Shown here piece after piece: positions 1 through 9,839 of a DNA stretch of 64,000 nt. A model generated the notes under the pieces. It ran no database searches and was not told the origin of the DNA. It worked only from the letters and a program-made list of their open reading frames with translations. The stretch comes from Paraglaciecola chathamensis S18K6 (GTDB lineage Bacteria; Pseudomonadota; Gammaproteobacteria; Enterobacterales; Alteromonadaceae). Position 1 is the first letter of the stretch. Every line of letters begins with the position of its first letter. The stretch covers positions 152,062 through 216,061 of the forward strand of contig BAEM01000053.1 of the NCBI GenBank assembly GCA_000314955.1, read 5' to 3'. The translations under genes were made by a program, and so were the position numbers.

Positions 1-736
1 CTCGCAGTTGCTGAGATTTTTGCGTCGTAAAATCTCTCTTTGCGCCTAACCCACGACAGTCTATGACATGATCGAAAACCTGCTTTGCCGATGGTAAATG
101 CACTGCCGCGCGGCCTGCGTGTTTCCCTTTGGTAATATTTTCGATCTTAGAAACATGACAATTCGCCTGCCAACGAACACCATTGGCCTGCAAATAGGTC
201 GCTAACCCCTGCATGACTTGGTTAGTGTCAAGCCACGCTTCATTTGGTAAATACAAAGCATTGTTGAATCGAGTTGCTAGTTGCGGGGCATATAGTTGAA
301 GTTGAGTTTGCTGGAGGACTTGCATATGCGCAGCGCTGTCATCAAGCAAAACACTCGGCAACTTGGTAACCAAATGCTGGTAAAAACGCTGAAAATCTGC
401 CATATCTTGCTGATGCGCTACCACCAATGTGCCGCCACTGAATAATGTAAGTGGCGGGTGCACGGTAGCATTTATGCTACTGAGCACAGCAGGCCAGCGA
501 GCAAGTGACGCCATTCCCATTTCAAATACATCGAATTCTGCGCTTTCCAATTCGCTGTATGGCGCTAACATACCTGCCGCTGTGTAAGCTGCAGCCCCGC
601 CATTGTCAATGGGGTCTTTATCGAACAATGTAACCGTCACAGATTCGGGGCGATTTATTAGCTGCCAAGCTAACAACCGCCCCATAATACCAGCACCAAC
701 AATTGCAATCTGTCTGTTACTACTAGCATGCGTCAT
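1..736 (-). CDS. thiO: FAD-dependent glycine oxidase ThiO, partial (cut by window edge)
   Basis: Read on the minus strand from an ATG at 736, an open frame runs off the left edge, giving about 245 residues without a stop. The N-terminus carries the FAD-binding dinucleotide fold (QIAIVGAGIMGRLLAW), followed by an acidic strand end (LFDKD) and a GGAAAYTAAGMLAPY segment typical of ThiO-type D-amino-acid oxidases. ThiO oxidises glycine to iminoacetate for the thiazole moiety of thiamine. It starts only 7 bases after the thiC stop, so the two are co-transcribed under the same riboswitch. Assignment as ThiO rather than another DAO-family enzyme rests on this context. The C-terminal half is outside the window. 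Confidence 0.85.
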   Translation of the reverse strand, partial: MTHASSNRQIAIVGAGIMGRLLAWQLINRPESVTVTLFDKDPIDNGGAAAYTAAGMLAPYSELESAEFDVFEMGMASLARWPAVLSSINATVHPPLTLFSGGTLVVAHQQDMADFQRFYQHLVTKLPSVLLDDSAAHMQVLQQTQLQLYAPQLATRFNNALYLPNEAWLDTNQVMQGLATYLQANGVRWQANCHVSKIENITKGKHAGRAAVHLPSAKQVFDHVIDCRGLGAKRDFTTQKSQQLR

Positions 737-743
737 GGGCGCG

Positions 744-2645
<1,902 letters not shown>

Positions 2646-2661
2646 TTAAAAAATACAGGCG

Positions 2662-2698
2662 CGCGGAAAACGAAAACAAACATCCCGTGAGAGGATGT
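2662..2698 (-). terminator. Riboswitch expression-platform terminator
   Basis: Immediately downstream of the TPP aptamer on the minus strand, ACATCC and GGATGT pair across a 7-base loop (2680-2698), followed by a T-rich run interrupted by single G and C residues (2666-2679). This is the expected intrinsic terminator that would form when TPP is bound and stop transcription before thiC. The stem is short, so sequestration of downstream signals may also contribute. Confidence 0.7.
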
Positions 2699-2700
2699 GC

Positions 2701-2785
2701 TGCTCATTCCTACGCCGATACTAGTCGGATCAGGTTCTACGGGTTTGTATTAAACATCTCAGCCAAAAGAGGCGCCCCGAGAGCG
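2701..2785 (-). promoter_or_regulatory. TPP riboswitch aptamer (THI element) of the thiC operon
   Basis: Read on the minus strand, the leader holds the conserved THI-box blocks in the right order: a GGGGCGCC-type helix, GGCTGAGATG, an ACCCGTAGAACCTGATC block, and a closing GTAGGAATGAGC. These blocks fold into the two-armed aptamer that binds thiamine pyrophosphate. The outer helix pairs GCTC near 2785 with GAGC near 2701. It lies about 80 bases upstream of thiC, the usual target of this switch. Confidence 0.95.
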
Positions 2786-3279
2786 AATGCGGATAATAGG
2801 ACAACAAATTTAAAAATACTAGCCCCTAATTTTTGCGCTGTTTTTTAGCCCAAATCACCGCCTAACCAGCATCTTAAAATAAACATAAAGGTGAACGTTT
2901 AACGAAATAAGCAAAAAACAGGTAAAACCTAAAAACTCATAAAATAGCTTAAAATTGACGCTATAATGCGCTATATGCTCGCAATCCCATCAATATCTAA
3001 CAACTGGTTATGAGTTTATCGCGTTGCACGTTAACGACTTTTAGCGGCATGTTCAATTTAGTATCTTTTTATTAAAAGCCTAAAAAGGTGTGCGTTTTTT
3101 TACGAACAAAGTATTTTCAGCGAGGAAAAATTAAGCAAATTTTTTTACTTAATCGGCTAAAGCTAAGCGCATTATTATTTTCCAACGAGACCAAGCTATC
3201 CACTTATGGCCATTAACTCGTATTGATACAACACAAACGCTGTTATCATAAGCTCATTATTTTATTGAAAGGCGTTACC
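2786..3279. other. Intergenic leader region between thiC and the RRM gene
   Basis: About 490 AT-rich bases with no credible gene on either strand. They should contain the divergent promoters of the thiC operon (minus) and of the RRM gene (plus). A TATAAT hexamer at 2962-2967 is a possible -10 box on the plus strand, but no well-spaced -35 was seen. The long AT-rich leader before the RRM gene could be a 5' UTR; no specific fold was recognised. Confidence 0.3.
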
Positions 3280-3549
3280 ATGAAATTATTGATCCGCAAT
3301 TTAGACCGCACCACTACACAAGACGAACTGCGTACCCTTTTCGAGGGTTATGGGATTGTACAATCATGCACAATTGTGATGGACCCAGCTACGCAGAGCT
3401 CTAAAGGGTTTGGCTTTATTGAAATGCCAAAAGTAGGCGACGCAAAGGCCGCGACAATTAACTTAAATGGCCACACATTAGGAGCAAATAAAATTCGCGT
3501 GAAAAAAGCGGACGACAAAATCGAAAGCACAGAAAAGCCAAACGAATAA
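3280..3549 (+). CDS. Small RRM-domain RNA-binding protein
   Basis: An 89-residue protein made of a single RNA recognition motif. RNP2 is LLIRNL near the N-terminus and RNP1 is KGFGFIEM near residue 49. The aromatic residues of RNP1 stack on RNA bases. A basic and acidic tail follows. The start at 3280 is chosen because MKLLIRNL begins the fold directly and AAAGGC lies 6 bases upstream; a start at 3223 would add an atypical 19-residue extension. Such stand-alone RRM proteins are common in marine gammaproteobacteria and cyanobacteria, where some respond to cold, but the role here is not shown by the sequence. The gene is monocistronic, ended by a strong terminator. Confidence 0.92.
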   Translation: MKLLIRNLDRTTTQDELRTLFEGYGIVQSCTIVMDPATQSSKGFGFIEMPKVGDAKAATINLNGHTLGANKIRVKKADDKIESTEKPNE

Positions 3550-3630
3550 GCCCTTGTAAATTTTCGCTGAGTGGTCAATTATTCGAATTGGAATGAGGGA
3601 AAACGACTAGCGCCGAAAGGGTAAAAACCG

Positions 3631-3670
3631 AAAAAGGGCTAACAGAATCAATGTCTGTTAGCCCTTTTTT
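3631..3670 (+). terminator. Intrinsic terminator after the RRM gene
   Basis: AAAGGGCTAACAG pairs with CTGTTAGCCCTTT across a loop of about 8 bases and is followed by a T run (3661-3670). The stem is perfect over 13 base pairs. With the upstream A run it may work in both directions. Confidence 0.93.
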
Positions 3671-4084
3671 GCTATTAAGAACGGCCACTGCTTTTCAAAT
3701 GCAACCGTTAAAGATGGGCTTTTTTACGCTGTAGATAATTGTCAATTGAATACTTACCTGCCCTGCATACATTAGATAAAGTAAACTGAAAAACATCACC
3801 ATATCGGTTCTAGCTTGATGTTGCGTACTCCAAAAGCCATAGCGGCTTAGTAAATTCAACCATTCCGTTACGCTGTTTACAGACGCTTTAAACTAAATTC
3901 CTTTGGATAAATGACATCGCGGAATGACGCTGCTACGCCTAGCTGAAGTCCTATTTCAAAATACCCGAGGTGAATAACGCTTTTTAAAATTGACAGTGTC
4001 AATATAAAATATATTATGGTTTATTCTGTTGCTCACAGCAGCGTTAAGGCAATGCCCTTAAAGTTAACAAGTTAAAGGGTAAAG
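3671..4084. other. Intergenic region upstream of the TetR gene
   Basis: No gene is seen in this stretch. Its right end holds the TetR promoter and operator, annotated separately. The rest (3671-3980) shows no repeat or structured element that I recognise. Confidence 0.4.
3989..4017 (+). promoter_or_regulatory. Promoter with overlapping 15-bp palindromic operator for the TetR/OYE genes
   Basis: ATTGACAGTGTCAAT at 3989-4003 is a perfect palindrome around a central G, the usual shape of a TetR-family operator. A TTGACA -35 box (3990-3995) lies inside it and a TATTAT -10 box (4012-4017) follows at 16-bp spacing. A repressor bound here would block the -35 region. Because the TetR gene follows directly, autoregulation is likely. 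Confidence 0.75.
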
Positions 4085-4681
4085 ATGCCAAAAGTACTGT
4101 CAGAAGAAGAGATAGCCTGTTTTCGTGATCGCATGTGCGACCATGCGCTAGCGTCATTTGCCAAAAGCGGCGTCGAAGGGATTTCACTTCGCGCCTTAGC
4201 CGCTGATTTACGCTGCAGTCGCACTACGCCGTATCGCTACTTTAAAAACAAAGCAGATATTCTTGCCGCACTGCGCCAGCGAGAGTTCGCACGCATTGCT
4301 GATACCCTAGAGACTGCGCTCGGAAAAGAACCAACGCTAAGTAAGCAATTAAGCGCCCTTTGCCATGCATACTTTGAATTTGCATTGGCATTTCCCGATT
4401 CATACGGTGTCATGTATAGCGTGTCCCAGCCTGATTTGAGCAAATATACCGCTCTTGAGAGCGAAATAGCACGCAGCAGTATGCCAATGCGACACGTAGT
4501 GAGAGCCGCTGTAAACGCGGGGATTTTAAAAGGTGACCCGGTCGATATATGTTATGTGGTTTGGGCTGGTCTACATGGCTTGATATCGCTGCACCTGTCC
4601 CACATGTTGGGGGAACAGCGAGACGTAACACAACTTGCAACCGTTATGATTGACTCCCTAATACGCAGTGTTAGTGAGTAA
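4085..4681 (+). CDS. TetR/AcrR-family transcriptional regulator
   Basis: A 198-residue regulator with an N-terminal TetR helix-turn-helix. The segment GVEGISLRALAADLRCSRTT followed by PYRYFKNKADIL matches the recognition-helix region of the family. The helical C-terminal half, with GLHGLISLHL, would bind a small ligand and dimerise. The gene has its own promoter with a palindromic operator overlapping the -35 box. It lies 58 bases before an Old Yellow Enzyme gene on the same strand, the arrangement seen for NemR-like repressors that sense electrophiles or quinones. The ligand is unknown, and the NemR parallel is inferred from context only. Confidence 0.9.
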   Translation: MPKVLSEEEIACFRDRMCDHALASFAKSGVEGISLRALAADLRCSRTTPYRYFKNKADILAALRQREFARIADTLETALGKEPTLSKQLSALCHAYFEFALAFPDSYGVMYSVSQPDLSKYTALESEIARSSMPMRHVVRAAVNAGILKGDPVDICYVVWAGLHGLISLHLSHMLGEQRDVTQLATVMIDSLIRSVSE

Positions 4682-4739
4682 CCCGCTTTATCTGTATCCA
4701 ACAAGTAAACGACATTAAATGAATATCAAGGACAACAAT

Positions 4740-5843
4740 ATGAGTAACAAAGTAGATGCGCTATTCGCCCCATTTAAACACAAAGGCCTATCACTTGATA
4801 ACCGTGTGGTAATGGCCCCAATGACACGGGAATTTTCTCCCGGTGGTGTGCCATCGTCTGACGTGGCCGATTATTATCGTCGCCGTGCACAAGGTGGCAC
4901 CGGCTTGATCATCACCGAAGGCACGACCATAAACGATCCTGTGGCGACCATGAGTGAGCGTATTCCTCAGTTTCATGGCGATGCCGCCCTCGCCGGATGG
5001 GAAGAAACCGTTAAAGCAGTGCACGGTGCAGGGGGTAAAATTATGCCTCAGCTATGGCATGTGGGCATGGCTCGTCCTCAGTCGAAGGCCCCCTTCCCTG
5101 ACCTACCTAGTGTTGGCCCATCGGGTTTGTTTAAACCTGGCAAGCAAGTATCAGAGCCGATGACTCAAGCACAAATTGAGTCTGTGATTGAAGGCTTTGC
5201 AAACGCTGCCGCAGATGCCCAGCGTATCGGCTTTGACGGCGTTGAGATCCACGGCGCACACGGATATTTGATTGACCAATTCTTCTGGAGCGGTACCAAT
5301 CAGCGCAGCGATGCATGGGGTGGCAGCATGGCGAATCGTGGTCGTTTGGCAGTGGAGATTATTAAAGCGATCCGCGCTACCACATCACCCGACTTCCCTA
5401 TTGTGTTGCGTTATTCACAGTGGAAACAACAAGATTACACAGCAAGATTAGCCGAAACCCCGCAATTACTTGAAGAGTTCTTGGCCCCGCTCAGTGACGC
5501 CGGAGTAGACGTGTTTCATTGTTCACAGCGCCGTTATTGGGAAAACGAGTTCGAAGGAAGCGATTTAAACCTAGCCGGTTGGACAAAAAAACTAACGGGC
5601 AAGCCAACTATTTCTGTGGGCTCAGTGGGCTTAAACGAAGACTTCTTCAGCGCATTTGCTGGGCAAGGCTCAAATACCCGCTCAATCGACGATCTCATTG
5701 AGCGCATGGACAAAGGTGAATTCGATTTGATCGCGGTAGGACGTGCCCTACTGCAAGATCCTAACTGGGCAGATAAGATTCGCCACGGTAAGTTAGAAGA
5801 ACTTGAGCAGTACTCGGGCGAAGCACTGACAACTTTGTCTTAG
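4740..5843 (+). CDS. NADH:flavin oxidoreductase / Old Yellow Enzyme family
   Basis: A 367-residue FMN-dependent TIM-barrel ene-reductase. It opens with LDNRVVMAPMTR, the family N-terminal signature. The substrate-binding pair sits in EIHGAHGYLIDQFF (His-x-x-His), and DLIAVGRALLQDP near the C-terminus is the FMN-phosphate-binding motif. These enzymes reduce electrophilic alkenes, nitro compounds or quinones with NAD(P)H. The start at 4740 is preferred over 4719 because AAGGA lies 8 bases upstream and MSNKVDALF begins the fold. The neighbouring TetR gene probably controls it and the MFS exporter downstream may export related compounds. The true substrate cannot be read from sequence. Confidence 0.93.
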   Translation: MSNKVDALFAPFKHKGLSLDNRVVMAPMTREFSPGGVPSSDVADYYRRRAQGGTGLIITEGTTINDPVATMSERIPQFHGDAALAGWEETVKAVHGAGGKIMPQLWHVGMARPQSKAPFPDLPSVGPSGLFKPGKQVSEPMTQAQIESVIEGFANAAADAQRIGFDGVEIHGAHGYLIDQFFWSGTNQRSDAWGGSMANRGRLAVEIIKAIRATTSPDFPIVLRYSQWKQQDYTARLAETPQLLEEFLAPLSDAGVDVFHCSQRRYWENEFEGSDLNLAGWTKKLTGKPTISVGSVGLNEDFFSAFAGQGSNTRSIDDLIERMDKGEFDLIAVGRALLQDPNWADKIRHGKLEELEQYSGEALTTLS

Positions 5844-6055
5844 CCTCATTATGGGTGAATCGCCTAAGTAGTTAGCTCTGCTTAGTCGATTCAAAACGTA
5901 TGAATTATGTGAACACAAAACATTTCGTCACCGAGTGAGCATTCAGCCTGGGTAGTTGGACGAATATGATTAAGCTATTGAATTATATCGTTAAATTTTA
6001 GCTTGAACGATACTTTTTATCCAGAAATCAGATTAAATAGAGAAAAGTGAGCCCT

Positions 6056-7249
6056 ATGAGCCAGCCAACTGCTGCCAATGCGTTAGCCAAACGCACTTTA
6101 TTATTAGCTGCGGCCGCTATGGGGTTTGCCCAAACTGTGTTGTTTGCCATTCTTGCACCGTTAGGGCGAGAAATCGGCTTAATTGAAGTGCAAATTGGCG
6201 CGATTATCTCTTGTTCGTCGTTAACCATATTTTTGGTCAGTCCCTTGTGGGGGCGAGCCAGCGATATGTGGGGCCGACGAAAAGTGTTATTGATAGGTTT
6301 GTTTGGTTATTCAGCGGGTACCATTTTATTTGCTGGTGTGTTTCAAGCCGCGCTACTGGGTTATCTTATCCCGCTTATCGCGCTTGCGCTTTTGATCGCT
6401 ACCCGTGTCGCTAATGCTGTCGTGATGGCTGCAGTCACCCCGTCAGCCAATGCTTATATGGCGGATATCACCACAGTAAAAGATCGCATAAAAGGCATGG
6501 GGGCTATTGGCGCAGCAACCAATATTGGCTCTATTCTTGGCCCCGCAGTGGGTGGTTTACTGGCCAGCATTAGCTTGCTAACACCCTTGTATTTTTCAGT
6601 CATACTCACCTTAGGCGCCGCCGTTCTCGCGGTTTACGCATTACCTGTATTGCCTAAGCCTAAAGAAATAAAAGTATTACCTAAATTAAAGTACACCGAC
6701 CCAAGAATTTTTCCTTTGGTGGTTGCAGGGGTATTGCTCTTCATGGGGTTTGCTATCGTGCAGCAAACCATCGCCTTTCGCTTTCAAGATGTATTGGCAT
6801 TAGACGGTACGCAAACCGCTAAAATAGTAGGCGTTAGTCTTATGCTCTCTGCCGCAGCAGCGCTTATAGTGCAGTTACTCGTGATCCCTAGGCTGTCTGT
6901 TCGTCCTTTCGTTTTGTTACGAATGTCGATGCCGATGATGATGGTTGCCTTTGCTATTATGGCCATAGCCGATACGCAAACTATGTACATTATCGCCATG
7001 AGTATTTTAGGTCTTGGGATGGGGTTCGCTGGCCCAGGTTTTATGGCTGGGGCCTCAATTGCAGTATCTGCTGATGAACAAGGTGCAGTAGCAGGTGTGG
7101 CAGGCGCCTGTCCTCCTTTAGGGTTTACTGTGGGCCCGATACTGGGCACCTATCTGTATTCTATCGATGGCACACTGCCCTACTGGTTTGCGTTTGGTTG
7201 CTACTTTTTATTGTTTTTCTTCACCCTGAAGTTTAAAGACAAACACTAA
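6056..7249 (+). CDS. MFS transporter, multidrug-efflux type
   Basis: About 397 residues with 12 predicted membrane helices. The loop between helices 2 and 3 has GRASDMWGRRKVLL, the major facilitator motif A, and AATNIGSILGPAVGGLLAS resembles the antiporter motif of drug:H+ exporters. This suggests a proton-driven exporter of the TetA/Bcr-like group. I chose the ATG at 6056; a GTG at 6047 in the same frame is the alternative. The 212-base gap after the flavoprotein gene contains an imperfect inverted repeat (GAATCG...CGATTC, 5857-5892), so it may be transcribed separately. The exported substrate is unknown. Confidence 0.88.
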   Translation: MSQPTAANALAKRTLLLAAAAMGFAQTVLFAILAPLGREIGLIEVQIGAIISCSSLTIFLVSPLWGRASDMWGRRKVLLIGLFGYSAGTILFAGVFQAALLGYLIPLIALALLIATRVANAVVMAAVTPSANAYMADITTVKDRIKGMGAIGAATNIGSILGPAVGGLLASISLLTPLYFSVILTLGAAVLAVYALPVLPKPKEIKVLPKLKYTDPRIFPLVVAGVLLFMGFAIVQQTIAFRFQDVLALDGTQTAKIVGVSLMLSAAAALIVQLLVIPRLSVRPFVLLRMSMPMMMVAFAIMAIADTQTMYIIAMSILGLGMGFAGPGFMAGASIAVSADEQGAVAGVAGACPPLGFTVGPILGTYLYSIDGTLPYWFAFGCYFLLFFFTLKFKDKH

Positions 7250-7277
7250 TCTCTTTGCCCCTAATACATGGAATGAG

Positions 7278-7333
7278 ATGCGTGAGACCTGATGCGTAAG
7301 ATCTGATGCGTGAGACATAATGCATGAGAAAAA
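7278..7333. repeat. 14-bp tandem repeat, four copies
   Basis: Four contiguous 14-base units of the form ATGCGTGAGACCTG start at 7278, 7292, 7306 and 7320. Copies 1 and 3 are closest, and copy 4 is the most diverged. They lie between the MFS gene and a minus-strand membrane-protein gene, outside any credible reading frame. Confidence 0.85.
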
Positions 7334-7441
7334 ACGGCTTAATTAGCTAATTCACAAGCGTAAATGGTTATCTCACCTCGTGACAGACAAGGCCGAAAAT
7401 TGAAAACGCCGGTTAACGAAGTGAGCGTATTCACTGCTTTA

Positions 7442-7897
7442 TTATTTACCTTTAATAACCACCTCATACACTTTACACAAAAGATAAGCGCTAACGCCGG
7501 CAGCAAACGAAAACATATAAGCCGTTATGGGTACAAAAATGTAAGCTATTGCAGAAGTAGAAGATGCATACTCAGCCGTATACAGCGGGCTGGTTATTGA
7601 CCAATAACCAGAGAAGATAACCCCTACGGCGACGAGCAAACTTACACATAAAGAGAGCCTGCCCTTGAGTGAATCAAGAAGCTTAGTGCAAGTAGCACAC
7701 GCAATAAGGCTTACAAACGGAATTAACCGTATAGAACCAATCAGTATTGCCCCAGTAAAACTTGAATGACCAAACGCTTTTTGCGCAGCCTGTTCAAATT
7801 CAAAACCACCGACTATCAAAAGCACCAATAAATGGTTGAAGTCTTCATAAAGCAATATGAATGACGCGATACACGCTAAAATAAATCCTTTTCTCAC
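7442..7897 (-). CDS. Hypothetical four-helix membrane protein
   Basis: A 151-residue hydrophobic protein with about four membrane segments (near residues 5-30, 50-70, 80-100 and 118-145), no recognisable domain and a short basic C-terminus (VIKGK). It starts at GTG 7897, with AGGGA 7 bases upstream, which supports translation. A CATC motif between helices 2 and 3 holds two cysteines. No neighbour is clearly linked to it; the adjacent plus-strand piece is a broken chemoreceptor. The function is unknown. Confidence 0.6.
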   Translation of the reverse strand: MRKGFILACIASFILLYEDFNHLLVLLIVGGFEFEQAAQKAFGHSSFTGAILIGSIRLIPFVSLIACATCTKLLDSLKGRLSLCVSLLVAVGVIFSGYWSITSPLYTAEYASSTSAIAYIFVPITAYMFSFAAGVSAYLLCKVYEVVIKGK

Positions 7898-7970
7898 AGT
7901 TTATCCCTGAGCTGCACCAACGTTTCAAATATAACCCGTATGAAATTTACCTATCAGCGATAAGAGGTGC

Positions 7971-8285
7971 TTGCAGCAAGAAACCTTACATGCGGTAAAC
8001 TTTATGGAATCTGGGGTTAAAGATGTAGATCAAAGCTTAAAATTAACAGAGGCCGCATCGGGTGAAAACATTGAGCTACATGCCATTGTAGAGAAAATGT
8101 TTGAGAGCATAAATGTCATAGAGCAAAATAGTGCTCGCAACGGTGAGACCGCCCAACAGGTCACAGAAGTAACAGAAGCCATGGCCTCCTCTATTCAGCA
8201 ATTGAGTATGAGTTCAGAACAGGTGAATACTAACGCCAGTCGTCTTCAGCAATTAATGGGCACTTTTCAAGTGAGTACGCGTTAA
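7971..8285 (+). pseudogene. C-terminal remnant of a methyl-accepting chemotaxis protein
   Basis: This 104-codon frame opens at a TTG and encodes only the descending helix of a chemoreceptor signalling domain. FMESGVKDVDQSLKLTEAAS and the heptad-rich SMSSEQVNTNASRLQQLMGTF match the part after the signalling tip. The sensor, membrane segments, HAMP domain and the conserved hairpin tip are all missing, and no matching sequence was seen upstream. It is best read as the leftover end of a deleted or rearranged chemoreceptor gene. Its stop overlaps the end of the convergent sulfotransferase gene by a few bases. Translation is not excluded, but signalling activity is. Confidence 0.75.
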
Positions 8286-9223
8286 GGATGAGTGCGGCTA
8301 AATGTCACGGGATTCACCAAGCTCAACACCCTTTGTTTCGCAGTTTCATCCGTCACGCATTGGTTGGTATAACGATCCATAATGCTGTTAATGTCTTTGA
8401 TCAGAGGTATCAATAACTCTTTATCCTTGGCTTTAACATCATAGTGATTAATCGCGCGCAGCAGCGTAATTGAAGCCTGATTTAAACTGGTATTTTGCCT
8501 TGGTGTGGGGTTGTCGTGAGCTGTCGCTAGCCCCAGCAAGGTACTTACTTGCTTCACTATATCGCCTTTATACTCAAAGGCAGATACGCTGTTTTCACCA
8601 AATATCATTCGGGCTTGTGTTACAAACCCTTGATAATCAAGGTGCTGAGCAAACCAAGGAATATCTAACATTTCGTTAAAAGATAAGTCTTTGCCATAAC
8701 AGGGATTACTGGCCACTTTTGGGTTGCGAATACATTGCTTGTAATAGCTTTGCATAAAACTGATAGGCTCACGAAACCATACCCACAGCTTTACATCGAA
8801 CAACTTAGCGAGTTCGCCCAACAAATCTTTTGATGCCTCTGGAAAGTCCCACCAGTAATTGTAAATCCCTTCGGAGGACAAAATCACGGTGTGCGTTTCA
8901 CTTTTTATCTGTGTTATGACATTGCTAACATTAGCGATGAAATTGTCAACGTGAGTAGACACTAGGTTTTTCTCAAACCAGTGGTGAGTAGGTGCTCCTG
9001 GGTTATTGGAAACCTCAAGGTTATGCGGGTATAGAATCCCCTTTGTGCGCAGTTTCCGTTGTTTTTTACTCAGGTAGGTTTGTATACTTGTGGTGCCCGT
9101 TTTGGGTGTGCCGACATGAATGATTAGCTTTATTTTTTTGGTGCTATCGTGCGCGCTACCATGGCCGCTTTGCTTTAATTGTGCGGTTATTACCTGGGTA
9201 AAGCGCCCTATTTGGTCATCCAT
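8282..9223 (-). CDS. Sulfotransferase-family protein
   Basis: A 313-residue protein without a signal peptide. IIHVGTPKTGTTSIQTYL at residues 34-51 is the PAPS-binding P-loop of sulfotransferases. VILSSEGIYN and VWFREPISFMQSYYKQCIRN supply the second (3'-phosphate-binding) motif with its Arg and Ser. The family transfers sulfate from PAPS to carbohydrates or other hydroxyl acceptors, so a surface-polysaccharide role is plausible in a marine bacterium. It follows two small membrane-protein genes on the same strand with gaps of 30 and 19 bases, suggesting one operon. Substrate and location are not evident. Confidence 0.82.
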   Translation of the reverse strand: MDDQIGRFTQVITAQLKQSGHGSAHDSTKKIKLIIHVGTPKTGTTSIQTYLSKKQRKLRTKGILYPHNLEVSNNPGAPTHHWFEKNLVSTHVDNFIANVSNVITQIKSETHTVILSSEGIYNYWWDFPEASKDLLGELAKLFDVKLWVWFREPISFMQSYYKQCIRNPKVASNPCYGKDLSFNEMLDIPWFAQHLDYQGFVTQARMIFGENSVSAFEYKGDIVKQVSTLLGLATAHDNPTPRQNTSLNQASITLLRAINHYDVKAKDKELLIPLIKDINSIMDRYTNQCVTDETAKQRVLSLVNPVTFSRTHP

Positions 9224-9242
9224 ACTGTCTGTAAAGCCTTTA

Positions 9243-9383
9243 TTAATTTAACAACAAACCTAATCTGAGCAATTGTCCTGCTAGTACGCCAAACATAATG
9301 ATAATAATGAGCAACATAACGGCGAATACAACGGCGCCCACAACAGGGAATATAACAACAAGCATAATACTGATGGCCAGCAT
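9243..9383 (-). CDS. Small hydrophobic membrane protein (46 aa)
   Basis: A 46-residue open frame starts at an ATG at 9383 and stops at 9243. It is almost entirely hydrophobic, with two short membrane-type stretches (MLAISIMLVVIF and VVFAVMLLIIIIMFGVLAG) and a single Arg near the end. An in-frame TGA lies just upstream, so the start is well bounded. It fits exactly between the preceding membrane-protein gene and the sulfotransferase gene, with gaps of 30 and 19 bases. The overlapping longer frame in another register is Cys/Tyr-rich and looks like a shadow. The function is unknown, and the ribosome-binding site (GAGCGAG) is weak. Confidence 0.5.
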   Translation of the reverse strand: MLAISIMLVVIFPVVGAVVFAVMLLIIIIMFGVLAGQLLRLGLLLN

Positions 9384-9413
9384 TTGTTTGCTCGCTCAAC
9401 ATTAGGGGCAAGC

Positions 9414-9839
9414 TCAATGACGTTGCTGGATACCTCGATGCTTCATATAGGTACCTGCACCAAATATACCCGCTAGCACACCAAACGAGGTAGAGAACAG
9501 AGCAGCGAACATGATACTGCTTGTCAGTATGTTTGCATACTCACTCACCCATAGATTTGGCCCTACCCAATGCACAGCAACTGCGAGTATACAGACTCCC
9601 AGACTGGGTTTATGGCTTGCAAAGGTTAACGGAATTTCGTACCACGAAAGTGCGGTTTTGGCTTTATATCGGGAAAATCCCCAATAAAGGTAACAAACTA
9701 AACACAATAGGCTGGTTATGCTCACGGATACTGCCGCCGCGTGGCTAGGTAATGCGGCAAAAAGCGTATAGCCAATGGTTACAACATAGATTGCCATGAC
9801 TAGCCAAAATATGACTAATGGCCCCAAAATCAGCCCCAC
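9414..9839 (-). CDS. Hypothetical membrane protein upstream of the sulfotransferase
   Basis: A 141-residue protein with about four predicted membrane helices, opening with GLILGPLVIFWLVMAIYVVTIGY and ending in a short basic tail (MKHRGIQQRH). AAGGAGAG lies 8 bases before the ATG, an excellent ribosome-binding site, which argues that the gene is real. It is first in an apparent operon with the 46-residue protein and the sulfotransferase. No domain is recognised. A role as a membrane partner for the sulfotransferase would be inference from position alone. Confidence 0.65.
   Translation of the reverse strand: MGLILGPLVIFWLVMAIYVVTIGYTLFAALPSHAAAVSVSITSLLCLVCYLYWGFSRYKAKTALSWYEIPLTFASHKPSLGVCILAVAVHWVGPNLWVSEYANILTSSIMFAALFSTSFGVLAGIFGAGTYMKHRGIQQRH

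Noticed and set aside
9208..9417. A 69-residue minus-strand frame overlapping the sulfotransferase start
   Set aside because: It overlaps genes on both sides; the 46-residue hydrophobic frame in another register fits the gap better.
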